A stretch of 64,000 nt of DNA from Pisaster brevispinus (taxonomy: Eukaryota; Echinodermata; Asteroidea; Forcipulatida; Asteriidae), in contig JAMKCF010000023.1 of assembly GCA_023634235.1 (NCBI GenBank), positions 3,199,001 through 3,263,000 of the forward strand, read 5' to 3'. The position numbers and the translations under genes were made by a program. Under the pieces are notes generated by a model that did not search any database, was not told the origin of the DNA, and saw only the letters and a program-made list of their open reading frames with translations. Positions 20,067-30,453 of this stretch are shown one piece after another. The stretch's first letter is position 1, and each line of letters begins with the position of its first letter.

Positions 20067-20725
20067 CAGCGGCAGAGCCACGGGGGGGGCCTGGGGGGCA
20101 CGTGCCCCCCCCCTACAAATTTCCAGTGCCCCCCAGGTGCCCCCCCACGAAAAAATCGCGATAGTGACCACATAAAAAAGAAAGTAAAAAGAATAAAAAC
20201 AAAACATTACAAAGTTATATCCTGAATACATCTGCTAGTTCTAGGCCTTCTTTTAAAATACAGTACAAAACAAAAATAATGATAGTATACTAAGCCATTA
20301 TTGTTTCATGCGGTGGGGATTGTTGCCCTCATATGCAGGAAGCGCGCATGCCCACGCGCTGATCAATGCAAGACGCGCTGATCAATGCAAGGCATGCAGC
20401 GCGCACTGATCAATGCAATGCATGCAGCGCGGAATGAAAAGTTGGTCAATGTCAACAATTCACCGTCTTGTTGAGTTGTTATAAACACAATATAGAGAGA
20501 GACCTGGGGCTGGGCATAATGCTGATCATTAATAATGCTGAATAGGCATGTCTGGCTAAACAAAGTGCCAAGAACGATTGTGGCCCCCTGCAGCGTCCCC
20601 TTCCAAAACAAAAGCATGACCCCACCACTGACAAACCCATTCCCCCCTGGGCCCCCCCCCCCCACTTAAAAGCAGTGCCCCCCTGTGTCCCCCCCCCCCC
20701 ACCGAAGAAGTCCTGGCTACGCCAC
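20067..20725 (-). mobile_element. hAT-like non-autonomous element, copy 2, nested
   Basis: Ends CAGCGGCAGAGCCACGGGG and CCAGGACTT-type sequence reading out as GGCTACGCCAC. Internal order (G runs, TGCTTTTGTTTTGGAAGGGG, GGCACTGGAAATTTGTAGGG) matches 13852-14182 on the opposite strand. It contains a triplicated AATGCATGCAGCGCG-like segment near 20360-20420. Confidence 0.7.
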
Positions 20726-20885
20726 CTTCCTTGTTGTATTGAGATGTATGCTTGTATTTGTTAGTTGTTTGGTTTTTTGATGTAACTTTTACATCAATTG
20801 ATGCCAACTGTTGGAAAGACTTTTGTACATTAATCACATTTGGTGGTAAACAGGCTTTCTAAACTCGGTATAAAAAAACAATTTA

Positions 20886-21125
20886 CTAGAGTGGGACTTG
20901 AACCTGCGACCTCCAGACTAAAGTGCCGGTGTGGCAGGAGATTCTGTCCCCCCAGGAGATTCTGTGCCGCCGTACGGGGAACTGTACAAACTTCTTCTGA
21001 TAGCGCCCTCTTTTGAATCATCCTCCACCAGCCCATGTTAATTTCTCATATGGGAGACAGAATCTCCCTGGGGACAGATTTCCCTATGACCACTAGGGCT
21101 CTACCAACTGAGCTATCTAGCCCTA
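20886..21125 (-). mobile_element. tRNA-like SINE split by an insertion
   Basis: 20886-20931 (AGAGTGGGACTTGAACCTGC) and 21098-21125 (GCTCTACCAACTGAGCTATC) join to give one reverse-strand SINE like 57560-57735. The tRNA halves are separated by 20932-21097. Confidence 0.7.
20932..21097. mobile_element. MITE inserted in a SINE
   Basis: About 166 bp with inverted ends: AGGAGATTCTGTCCCCCC at the left and GGGGACAGATTTCCC with GACAGAATCTCCC at the right. The boundaries are set by the split tRNA-like sequence. Confidence 0.65.
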
Positions 21126-21129
21126 TGTT

Positions 21130-21240
21130 GACAAAATAGGGAGAACATAAGGCTTATAACTCAGTTAGTGGAGCACCAGTACATTAATCCAGAGATCACA
21201 GGTTCAAGCCCTGCTCTAGTCAATGTTCTTTGTTCAATTT
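21130..21240 (+). mobile_element. Degenerate tRNA-like SINE, head-to-head with the previous
   Basis: AACTCAGTTAGTGGAGCACC and AGGTTCAAGCCCTGCTCTAG are followed by the family's downstream TTCTTTGTTCAA. Confidence 0.55.
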
Positions 21241-21794
21241 TCTTGTAAAAATCAATCCTCACTGATTTAATTGAAAGTTATTTTTTATAAAGACTAATGT
21301 ATGCAAAAATAGCAATTTAAAAGGCACCAAAAAAAAAAAGCAATATGAAAATTTGAATGAATGTATGAATTATATATATAGATGTGTATAAAATATATTC
21401 TTTTTAAAAATGTTTTGTAAGTACTGGTGTTTGGCCGTTGAGGGTTTAGTACAGCATTGGTAAACATGGTGGGACTTCCTGCTATGGTTTCCTAACTCTT
21501 ATTTCAAAAGAATTTTCAGGTAAGGTAAGCTCAGGACTATATAAAGGTCGTTAATGCAATTTGCATGGATTTCATAAAATTGGTTTTGCATATTTTGGAG
21601 CTCCTGGTAAGTGGAGTTTGTTGATCAAGAGTTGTCATCAAAGTAGTTGTTTGACCAAAAAAGATTCATCATCATTCATCTTTTGTGAATTTTGATTTTA
21701 TAGTAGGTCACATGCCATTCAATAATCAAACCATTACTATGTCACACTGTGAATTTTGGTTTGATTCATCGTGTATTTTCAGCCGATTCTATTT

Positions 21795-21990
21795 TAGATA
21801 ATAATAATACTGGGTTCATACATATAAAGCGCTTTATCACACCCCTAGGGGCGTATCAAAGCGCTGGGTATTTTTTTCCTGCAAGGTATGTGGAGTTACG
21901 TATTCTGGACAGCCCAAACCAGTTAAGTGTAGCCATCACCTTGAAGTGGCTGTCCGGCCATGTGAGTTGGGCGATATCTCATAAATAAAT
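21795..21990 (-). mobile_element. Retroelement tail with (ATT)n end
   Basis: On the reverse strand GGCTGTCCAGAATACGTAAC, AGCGCTTTGATACGCCCCTA and AAAGCGCTTTATATGTATGA, ending in (ATT)n. This resembles the 3' end of a LINE or a SINE that shares it. Confidence 0.45.
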
Positions 21991-22998
21991 TTTTTAAAAT
22001 TAATCTGATCAAAAAGTCATAAGGTGTAAACGTGTGGTTTAGGGTGTCACTTCTTGTGAGTTTTTACTGACACAAATATCGACAATCTTTCACTGGTTCT
22101 TGTTTATAATGTGAAGTATTATGAAACAGTGTTAAATGTTAACAAACATGAAAGCAACTTTGAATCTTAAAAATCAACCAAATATATCCAGAGATATCAA
22201 ATAAGAAACAGTAGGACTATAGGACTTTCTCTGTGCTCTTCAGCATTTTGGTTATTTGACACCAACATGGCCCTTCCGTGACAAAACAGCCCAACTTGCA
22301 ATTAAAAAAAAAAAATTACACTGTATATAAGATCATTTCTGGGTATTAATTTGAGGGCTCTTTTCCTTTTCAAAGTTTCAAAGAATACTATGGGTTTTTA
22401 TTTCCTATTTAGGCCTCCTTTTACATTTTTGTCCCATTTTTATGGCAAAACAGCTTATCTCTGTACTTGCTTTTTTATTAAAATTACATTTTTTGAGTTA
22501 GGCTGTTTTGCCATGGGCTGATTAGGCTTGTGAAGTGGGTTCCAGGGTGAATGTTTATATTTCAACTACTTTGCTGATAACAGCTGATAAAAGGCACAGT
22601 GAAACTGTAATAATAGAATTCGAAGATTTCGATTAATGGGAATTTCACCGTATAAAATGTTAGAACATTAACTTTTCTATTTTTTTTTTAGCATTGTTAA
22701 TAACAATTACTAACTTTTCAACATGGAATGAAATTGAATTGAATAAATTTGAATTTGAACAGAAAAGCAGGGGATTCAGGTTTTATTATGTTTGACAGTG
22801 TAGTGCAAGGCAAGTTTTTTTTAGATCATCATCTAGGCCTACAGGACAAATTTAAATGGGTAATATTTGTGGGAAAAGTTGTGCCCATTACAATTTAAAC
22901 TTTACAAGGTACATGTAGGCCTACCAACAAACACGCTTTTGAGTCGTTTGAATTCTTTAATTTCTTAGCTTAGAAATTGCACGATGCAAGGCCAACTT
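21991..22998. other. AT-rich intergenic, nothing recognised
   Basis: No gene, clear repeat or long open frame was seen. A T-rich stretch is near 22680. Confidence 0.4.
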
Positions 22999-23175
22999 GG
23001 GCCCAATTCCATTGTCTAGAGCTGCTTTAAGCAGAAAATGTCGCTTACATTTTCAGCTAAGCAAAAAATAACCAGGACACCAGTCACAGATTGTTCATCA
23101 TGAATTTTTGGCTGGTAACCTTATTCTGGTAAGAATAATTTTGTTGTGATTAGCTACTTTTTGAAATCGGGGCCC
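22999..23175. mobile_element. Inverted-repeat element, GGGCCCAATT family, copy 1
   Basis: Starts GGGCCCAATTCCATTGTCTA with AGAGCTGCTTTAAGCAG; ends TTGAAATCGGGGCCC. Relatives are at 38202-38398 and 53072-53321. Confidence 0.6.
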
Positions 23176-23460
23176 TGGTGATTTTGACCCTCCTTGCGTT
23201 GTTGGGCTTTTTGATTGTGTTTATAACATGCTATTTAAGCATCAAAATTCCCTGAAGTTATGATTAACAAATTTCATCAAATTGCAAGACTTTACCTCTC
23301 TTTGCAGACAATTTTAGACAGTAAGTTGAAGTTGCGACACTTGGCTTGTGTTTGCTGTTTGGTAATGTGCCCTCAATTCACAGTTTAAATCCCAGCCTAT
23401 AACCATTTAAGCCCCTAGGCTTAATTGTGTAACTCATCTACCTATGGTCAGATGGTGATC

Positions 23461-23601
23461 CATCAAACATATATATTTACATAAATATTTATGTAAAAAG
23501 TTGCGGCTTTTGCCCCAATTCGTAAATATTCACGTAAATATTTGCGATTGAGGCAAAAACCATAAATATTTACGTAAATATTCACATAAATATGTTTGAT
23601 G
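23461..23601. repeat. AT-rich large inverted repeat
   Basis: CATCAAACATA at the left and TATGTTTGATG at the right enclose mirrored TTTACATAAATATTTA-like and GCTTTTGCCCC/GAGGCAAAAACC blocks. It folds into a long imperfect hairpin. Confidence 0.75.
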
Positions 23602-24642
23602 TCCCTTTAGGGCCACCATACCTACCCCTTTGTGAGATTTCAACTTTGAGCCCCTAGATTGCATAAACTAAAAGTCTCATCCCTTTTGGCGTTTTATAAT
23701 TTGGGGGGGGGGCGGGTGGGGGTTACAATTATCGAAACTAGGAGGGGGATGTTTTTGTGTGTGATTGTTTTCTCTCCTCAAACAAAAAACCCAGTCCAAA
23801 TACAATACACTATCAACCAGTCATGCCAGTTTGGATCGTGGGCAAAACTGTCTACGGATAGAGCTTTTACAGGGTCCTGAGTGCTACAGACCTTTATCAT
23901 GCTGCCACCATCTTGGTCATGTTCCCAGTAAATAACAGCAATGACCAATAAAATTCATCGCATAAAAAGGAACCAGACTATTTCTCCTTCCCAGCCTCAG
24001 TTTGATTATATTTAATTCAATGGGGAAAAGTCAAGATGGCCGAACAATTATAAAGGTGACCTATTTTATTTAGTATTGTTGCTCAACATCCCTGAGCTTA
24101 AATATTAATATTGTTCCTTCTTCTGATTAGTTAATGGTTTTAGGTGCAACCAGCACCCAACTCTGGTCTAAGCTTTCTCTATGATCTAAGTAAAAGTCCG
24201 TACGGGGTAGACATATGTGTATGAACACACATGAGGTAGAAAAAAAACATAAAGAACAAAGAAGCCCATGCTATTTAAAATGTTTACGAAACAGGCTGGC
24301 ATCCAGACTTCCACAATTAGAGAGAAAAGTGTAGTAACGTGTAGAATTGCGCACCATGCTATTTATGTTGGACGTAATGGCTGCAATGGCTGTCTAGTGA
24401 AGTGCTTTGCTGTGCTGTGCTTTTTGTCAGATTTTGAACTGATAAAGTGACGTTAAACTCACAGTGCCAAGAAGTGTTTTTGAGTTTCTATTTTAAGGTA
24501 ACTTTTAAAAGGTTGGTTTTCATAGGGTTTATTAAGGTTAGGGAGGGGATGGGAGCATTTAAACAACAAATTGCTTGTTTCGTGCGCCAGCCAGCCAGGC
24601 GGCCCTGCCTGCATGCCCTGCAGATGGCAAAACAGTCTAAAC
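23602..24642. other. Intergenic, nothing recognised
   Basis: A G run is near 23703-23712. No supported gene or repeat. Confidence 0.35.
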
Positions 24643-24672
24643 CATGGAGGAAGAAAATTTTCTTCCTCCATG
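24643..24672. mobile_element. 30-bp perfect palindrome with 7-bp target duplication
   Basis: CATGGAGGAAGAAAA followed by its exact reverse complement. It is immediately flanked on both sides by TCTAAAC. The ends match the palindrome at 3819-3854. Confidence 0.8.
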
Positions 24673-24809
24673 TCTAAACTAACTTTAAAAATGACATTTT
24701 GAGAAAAGCAAGTACAGAGCAGAGATAAGCTGTTTGCCATAAAACGGGACGAAAATGTAAACAGAGGCTGAGGTAGGCCATATATCCATCCATACATAGG
24801 CATGATAGG

Positions 24810-24932
24810 GGTGCACTACTCCTACTCCTAGAACTATTCGGTTCGTTCCGCTATCGTCTCCCCCGGGGAGACGATAGCGGAGGGGAGACGATAGCGGAAC
24901 GAACCGAATAGTTCTAGGAGTAGGGGTGCACC
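24810..24932. repeat. Long hairpin with duplicated GGGGAGACGATAGCGGA
   Basis: The left arm (24810-24863) reads through CTAGAACTATTCGGTTCG and CCGCTATCGTCTCCCC. The right arm (24882-24932) is its near-perfect reverse complement. A 17-bp piece of the right arm is duplicated at the centre. Confidence 0.85.
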
Positions 24933-25239
24933 ACGCTAAATTAAAAATGGGCCTAAATTCATGCGCCAAGCATGCCAAGCTAATTATGATTATCACCTGA
25001 TTATAATTAATTATCATAATTAATTTGTAATTGTATACCCACAGAATCTTTTTAATTATAAGGTTTTTGGGGTCATGCAATTGCATTGTGTAATCTAATG
25101 GTAAGACTAAGATTAAAAATCTATCATTCAGTCACAACCTGGGGAGTGGGGGTTGTGTGTTTCAACTTTTGGAGAGATTTGATAAATTTAGGTTGAAAAA
25201 GAAATCTGAAATTTTGTTGTCTGAAAATATATCTGATTA

Positions 25240-26343
25240 ATTAAATCTGTTTTTTGACAATTAATATGAGTATTTGACAAAAAAGACTATGTATTCAGGC
25301 TATTGATACAATTTGTAAATAATGATGAAAAATCAAACGTAAGATTCGCATTCAGAGAGTCCGTGCAACCGAAGCGTGTTTCATGGCCCACCAGCGCGTG
25401 GGAGCTAGCGGAACGTATACCTTGGGGCATATCCCGTACAGCTGATGCGGTGTCTCGTGGGGCCAGAGAGACGAACCCCGGGGCATGAACTCCTCAGCTA
25501 GCTGCCGGTCTAGCCGTGAGCTTGGGAGCTTGTCGGAGGTAGGGAGCCAGACCAACAATTACGTTTATTTTACGAGGGTTTTAGTCTGTACGCCCTAGCT
25601 ATTATTCCCTTTAACTATTGCAACGTGTTGCCTGCGCTACACTACACACGCGGGACGATGACGGGATGTTTATATTATACAGCTGGTCTACTTCTATGAT
25701 AGCTGCACAATGTCCACCCCCCCCCCCAAATTGCTGCTTTTGCTGGCTTTCCCTTTGGATTTATTGTGTGTTTTTTTACTTCTTTTTTTTTCGTTGGACC
25801 ACCTTCTGGGTGTTTTTCTTTGCGATGTTTTTTGTACCGATCCTTGGATGTCGAAGAAACGTTCTCCATTGCAAGTAAGATCGTCCAGTTCATCGTACAC
25901 AGAATACAGGTTGGGGTGCGTTTTCGCGGTCGTAACCAATAACTGTTTCAATGGCAAGTTCAACCGAAACAGTTATTGGTTACGACCACGATCGGACTTC
26001 GACTAGGACTGACGTCCGTTTATGTCTGTTTTTTATTTCCACGTGAATTTGTGCTTGATGGATATGAAGTCTGGATCCTCATGCCTCGCCATTGTCATAA
26101 TTAATACATAAACAGAGCACCAGTCTACTTACAACATTGCGCAACATTGTCACGTAAACTTGACAGTTTGCAACGGCTGGAAAAGTGTATAAGCTGACCT
26201 TTGACTGCGTTTTGTTTTTTTCAAAGTTTTCGTTAATTACGTGATATTTTGAAGATTTTTTTTTTAAACAACCATTTAAAAATTATTGTCTGTCATTCCA
26301 CATCACTAAATTAGGTAAACAGTAAGCCGGTGTGTTCCTTTAA
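25240..26343. mobile_element. TTAA-type element, 5'-incomplete copy
   Basis: About 1.1 kb aligns with 58.92-60.13 kb, including GAGAGTCCGTGCAACCGAAG and CAGTAAGCCGGTGTGT and the right end at TTAA. The left terminus with its inverted repeat is missing. Open frames inside differ between the copies and show no transposase motif. Confidence 0.75.
25928..25987. repeat. Hairpin with 21-bp arms, 18-base loop
   Basis: GGTCGTAACCAATAACTGTT plus T, and its exact reverse complement. Conserved in the sister element at 59626-59693, where the arms extend to 25 bp. Confidence 0.9.
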
Positions 26344-26670
26344 CTAACAAAGTTACGTCACTTTGTCAAGATGGCGTTTTGGTTAGGTGATCGAAAAAGT
26401 TATGTGAACCTTTCTAATCACAAAAAAAATGGGTTTACCGATAAAATGGTAGGTTTTTGCCAATGTTAATTATCGATAAAAGTTATTAATTGCACTAGTA
26501 ATAGTATAATATGCAAGTAATTTTTTTATGGACAACAATATATATTTTTTGTACGTCGTCGCTGCCATGTTGGTTGCCACATTTTGACGAACAATCGACT
26601 AAACGCGTTGTAAATGCATGTGTGATTTAAACAGCAAATTGACTAAAGGTTAATGCCTGAATTTGCTCTT
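26343..26670. mobile_element. GAGCAAGTTC-family element, copy 2 (left end missing)
   Basis: Aligns with about 1640-1924: CTTTGTCAAGATGGCGTT, ACCTTTCTAATCACA and TGTTGGTTGCCACATTTTGA. It abuts the TTAA end of the preceding element. Confidence 0.65.
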
Positions 26671-26739
26671 TATAAAAACCAGAAGTTTCGAGTTGGGCTG
26701 TTTTGCCATGGGAGGGCCGCAGGGTTAATTGTGTAGCCC

Positions 26740-27010
26740 CCAATTCCAGACCCTTGCCCTGTTTTATATGTACAATACAAGAATGGACAGGCTGCCACTA
26801 TTGTTTGTCATTTTTTTTGGCTTAATGAGAGGTAAGTCTTGGCATTCTGAGATTCAAGCATACAACGGGTTGATTTTCAGCTGTGGTTCACGGGCACAGC
26901 CGAGGTTAATGCAAATCACAGTGAGTACATACTAAATTTTCACATGACAATTTCAAATTCCGTCGCTAGTTACATGAGAACCTTTGTTGTCTTTCCTTTG
27001 CCAAATCAGG
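26740..27010 (+). repeat. Interspersed repeat, third copy of the 10.4 kb family
   Basis: ACAAGAATGGACAGGCTGCC, GTTGTCTTTCCTTTGCCAAA and neighbouring blocks match 19285-19640 on the other strand. Confidence 0.6.
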
Positions 27011-27574
27011 GTTTCTTTGGGGAAATGTTTTCAAAGGAAAACAATTACTTAAGAAGCTCCAAAAAGTTTCTCAAAATAATACCGTGGGTGGGCACGGAAA
27101 GGTATTAATGATATCGGCATGAAGTAGTTCAACAGGACAAAATCACATTGAATCTACTTAGAAGCTTTATTGTACCACAGGCCTCGAAATAACCCACAGC
27201 ACCGACAGGAATTGCCCTGGTACCCTGTGCTTTTGCTGTGGTGCCCTTTGCAAAGTTCCAATACAAATTTACATTTTCCTCATAGAGTGCCCCTTACCAA
27301 AGGAAAATTGCTAGTGCCCCTTCAAGAGCGAAGTTCAAGGCCTGGTACCATGTCATGTAATGGTGTATTATTTCTCTTTTTCTGCAGATAAATGTTTGCG
27401 ATGTAACAATATGACCCTTGAACACTGCACCAACTGTCAACTTTGACACTGATGTGTAAGTATTACCAAGACAAGGAAGCAATTACTACGTTTAGGAGCT
27501 CAAGGGCTGCATTGTCTTAAACCAAGACTTCGCAAGTACGCAATTACTCATTAATCTCTAAATGGTAACCCTGA
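27011..27574. other. Intergenic, nothing recognised
   Basis: Lies upstream of the zinc-finger cluster. A possible acceptor is near 27388, but no exon could be supported. Confidence 0.3.
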
Positions 27575-27960
27575 ACAGCAGTTCTACACTGCAGAGAAAC
27601 CAGTTGCTTGAGATAATTGTGAGAAAACATCTTCTCAAAGCATCAATCTAAATATACACCAGGCAGTAAACAGTGGACAAAAAATTGTATGATATTTGTT
27701 CAAAAGCCTTCAAAAACATGTTTGTGACTTTCGTTGAACAGGCCTCTTAAAGGAAACCTAAACTGACAGACAATCATTATCGAATCAACATGTCCTAACT
27801 GGAGATTAACCATTTGTTTGTAACTTTTGTAGAAAAACTTTCACTTTAAAGCCGTCTAAACAAACATCAATAAAATCCACACAAGTGAGAACCCTTTTTT
27901 TTTTACTTTTGTAGATTTTAGCTTTTAATTTTAAAAGCCATCAAAAAAAAATTTTTGTTT
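27575..27960 (+). pseudogene. Decayed C2H2 zinc-finger remnant
   Basis: Fragments such as GCAGAGAAACCAGTTGCTTG, GATAATTGTGAGAAAACATC and AGGCAGTAAACAGTGGACAA align with the intact fingers at 29690-29800 but carry stops and frameshifts. A further GTAAACTTT-like finger tail lies at 27830-27890. Confidence 0.75.
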
Positions 27961-27981
27961 GTGAGTTTTTTGAAAAAGTTT

Positions 27982-28480
27982 GCTCATAAACACTACAAAA
28001 AAAGCATGTCCACCAATCACCTTGTCCACTCTGGAGAGAAACCATTTGTGTGTGATTTATGTGAAAGAACATTTAAACCTAAGGACCTGACCCTGACCGT
28101 CCATCAGCGTGTCCACACTAAAGAAAAAAATATTTGCTTGTGACATTTGCAGGGAAGCCTTCTCACACAGACCCAATCTTGTTCGTCATCAGAAAACCCA
28201 CACTGGGGAGAAACCCTATGCCTGTGACATTTGTGGAAACGCCTTCTCACGGACATACACCCTGAAAAACTATCAGCGTGTCCACACTGGAGAGAAACCC
28301 TTTTATGCTTGTGACATTTGTGGAAACGCCTTCTCTGACAGACGTTACCTGAGTAGCCATCAGCGTGTCCACACTGGAGAGAAACCATTTGCTTGTGATA
28401 CTTGTGGAAAAGCCTTCTCATCAAAGACGAACTTAACCAGACACCAACATATCCACACTGGATCGGCATGTTTGACTTAA
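27982..28480 (+). pseudogene. C2H2 zinc-finger fragment, five fingers with one frameshift
   Basis: The first finger ([18 protein letters not shown]) ends in an A run at about 28122-28130, where the frame shifts. From 28109 the next frame holds FACDICREAFSHRPNLVRH, YACDICGNAFSRTYTLKNY (first His replaced by Tyr), YACDICGNAFSDRRYLSSH and FACDTCGKAFSSKTNLTRH, then a stop. Two of the five fingers are defective or out of frame. A short functional protein starting at 28109 cannot be excluded. Confidence 0.65.
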
Positions 28481-28640
28481 TTGTGGAAAAATGCGAGATC
28501 GGATCAGGGAGCTGTTTGTCTCTACACTAAAATCTAAACTTGAGAGGAACCGTTTGTTAGGGGCAATTGTGGAAAAGTATTTTATCAGGAAGCTGGTACA
28601 AATAAATGTCAGAGAATCCACACTGTGAAAAAAACATCGT
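28481..28640 (+). pseudogene. Decayed zinc-finger tail
   Basis: TAATTGTGGAAAAATGCGAG, GGGGCAATTGTGGAAAAGTA and CAGAGAATCCACACTG are recognisable finger pieces with no open frame. Confidence 0.6.
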
Positions 28641-29334
28641 CAATTAAGGACAAACTGGCAAGTAAATATTAAAATTGATTTAAGTTATTACTGTCTATAA
28701 TTTCATTAATTTATGACCTACATGTACGCGAGGCAGAGTACTTAGGAAAAGCCAAGCTGGACACTTTCTGAAGTCATGCGGACAATTAGTCTTTGACACT
28801 TGTAATAAATCTGTCTCACATAAATACAATCACAGATACTGAGAAAGTACCTAAAACTATTTGCCTGTGACTTTTGTTAAAAAGCTTGTTCACAAAAGAG
28901 GCACTCTTGTGTGGGCGTGCACATGTTGTTTTCAGTTCTCACAAAGGAACACATATTGGCGTGTGCTTCTTTGTGAAAGCACAAATTTACATTTTGCACT
29001 TTTTTTTTACCACAAACTAACACTTATCTTTTCTCCATCGTGGTTTCTTAATTTAGTACATGTAAAAAGAGTCAAAAACAGAATATTTATCAAGTTCATA
29101 GCATAAAGTGTCAACAATTAGAAAGCTACAAGCAGTAGTTGAAAACACTGAACTGGAAGAAAGTGGTGTTTTTTTTTAACATTCAACTGTAGTCGCTTTC
29201 TGTTGTTGCTACATACTAGGTTTTACTAGTATTACATACATGGGAATTACTTCGTGGTGTCACTGCCGGTTTGTGTATTTTCAATTTTGAAATTGTTGGC
29301 AAGTTGCTTCTAAAATCAATTTAGATTCTTACAG
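28641..29334. other. Spacer and presumed intron before the 29.3 kb zinc-finger ORF
   Basis: Holds one finger-like shred at 28855-28900 (TTTGCCTGTGACTTTTGTTA). It ends in a good acceptor, TTAGATTCTTACAG, at 29321-29334. Confidence 0.45.
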
Positions 29335-29336
29335 AT

Positions 29337-30299
29337 ATGAATTCTCAAAAGAACACATTTATTTGTGACCTAAGTGGAGGAGCCTACTCGGAAAAAGGCA
29401 CACTGGAAAAACACCAAATAGTTCATCATTTCTTGTCATCAGACACATTTGTGGACGCTGATGTTTGTAAAAAATCTTTCTCCCATGAAAGCACACTGAA
29501 AAAGCATGAGAGAGTTCACACTGGATTGAAACCATTTGGATGTGAGATTTGTGGAAAAGCCTACTCAGATGAGAAGAGTCTGGTCACACATCGGCGTGGC
29601 CACACAAGAGTGAAACCGTTTGTTTGTGATATTTGTGGAAAAGCTTTTGCCGGTAAAAATAGTCTGATCAATCATCAGCGTTTCCACACTGGAGAGAAAC
29701 CATTTGCTTGTGATAATTGTGGAAAAACATTTGCTCAAAGCGTAGATCTTAATAGACACCAGGCAGTCCACAGTGGAGAAAAACCATTTTGTTGTGATAT
29801 TTGTGGGAAAGCCTTCAAACGTAAACACAACGTGACAGACCATAAGCGCATTCACACTGGAGAGAAACCATTTGCTTGTGACCTTTGTGAGAAAGCTTTT
29901 AGCTGTAAAAGCACCCTGACAGATCATTACCGTGTCCACACTGGAGAGAAACCATTTGTTTGTGACTTTTGTGGAAAAGCTTTTTCGCAAAAGCATAACT
30001 TGACAACTCACAAGCGTGTCCACTCTGGAGAGAAGCCATTTGTATGTGACTTCTGTGGTAAAGCCTTTTCACAAAAGCATAACCTGATGACCCACGTGTT
30101 TGTCCACACTGGAGAGCAGCGATTTGTTTGTGAATTTTGTGGAAAAGCCTTTTCACAAAAGCATAATTTAACGACCCACGTGTTTGTCCACACTGGAGTG
30201 CAGCCATATGTTTGTGACTTTTGTGGAAAAGCTTTTACTGTTAAAAGCCGTCTAAACAAACATCAGCAAATCCACAAGAAAGAAACCATTCGTTTGTGA
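29337..30299 (+). CDS. C2H2 zinc-finger protein, 9 intact fingers
   Basis: 320 residues; the ATG lies two bases after an acceptor AG at 29333-29334, so an untranslated upstream exon is likely. Two N-terminal fingers are degenerate (one lacks the second Cys, one the first). Nine canonical fingers follow, joined by TGEKPF-type linkers, with helices such as FSQKHNLTTH (three near-identical in a row) and FKRKHNVTDH. No KRAB, SCAN, BTB or SET domain is present. The protein presumably binds DNA in the nucleus. The reading frame is cut by a one-base shift near 30277; two further fingers, one poor, continue out of frame to 30453, so the C-terminus may be a recent truncation. Confidence 0.85.
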   Translation: MNSQKNTFICDLSGGAYSEKGTLEKHQIVHHFLSSDTFVDADVCKKSFSHESTLKKHERVHTGLKPFGCEICGKAYSDEKSLVTHRRGHTRVKPFVCDICGKAFAGKNSLINHQRFHTGEKPFACDNCGKTFAQSVDLNRHQAVHSGEKPFCCDICGKAFKRKHNVTDHKRIHTGEKPFACDLCEKAFSCKSTLTDHYRVHTGEKPFVCDFCGKAFSQKHNLTTHKRVHSGEKPFVCDFCGKAFSQKHNLMTHVFVHTGEQRFVCEFCGKAFSQKHNLTTHVFVHTGVQPYVCDFCGKAFTVKSRLNKHQQIHKKETIRL

Positions 30300-30453
30300 C
30301 TTTTGTGGAAAAGCTCTCAACTTTGAAAGTCATCTAAAAAATCTAAAAAGTCAGCTAATTCACACTAAAGAGAAACCTTTTGTTTGTTATGTTTGTGAAA
30401 TATCTTTCAATAATGAACACAACCTGACAGATCATCAGCGTGTCCACAAGTGA
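30300..30453 (+). pseudogene. Frameshifted C-terminal fingers of the 29.3 kb gene
   Basis: In the shifted frame [18 protein letters not shown] and KPFVCYVCEISFNNEHNL, then HQRVHK and a stop. They follow the last in-frame finger directly, which suggests loss of one base in a once longer protein. Confidence 0.7.

Noticed and set aside
20363..20837. Gly-rich minus-strand ORFs
   Set aside because: Translation of C runs inside the nested hAT-like element.
25618..26006. Several overlapping ORFs on both strands, similar to those at 59312-59708
   Set aside because: They lie in the two copies of the TTAA element but are not conserved in frame between them and contain no transposase motif.
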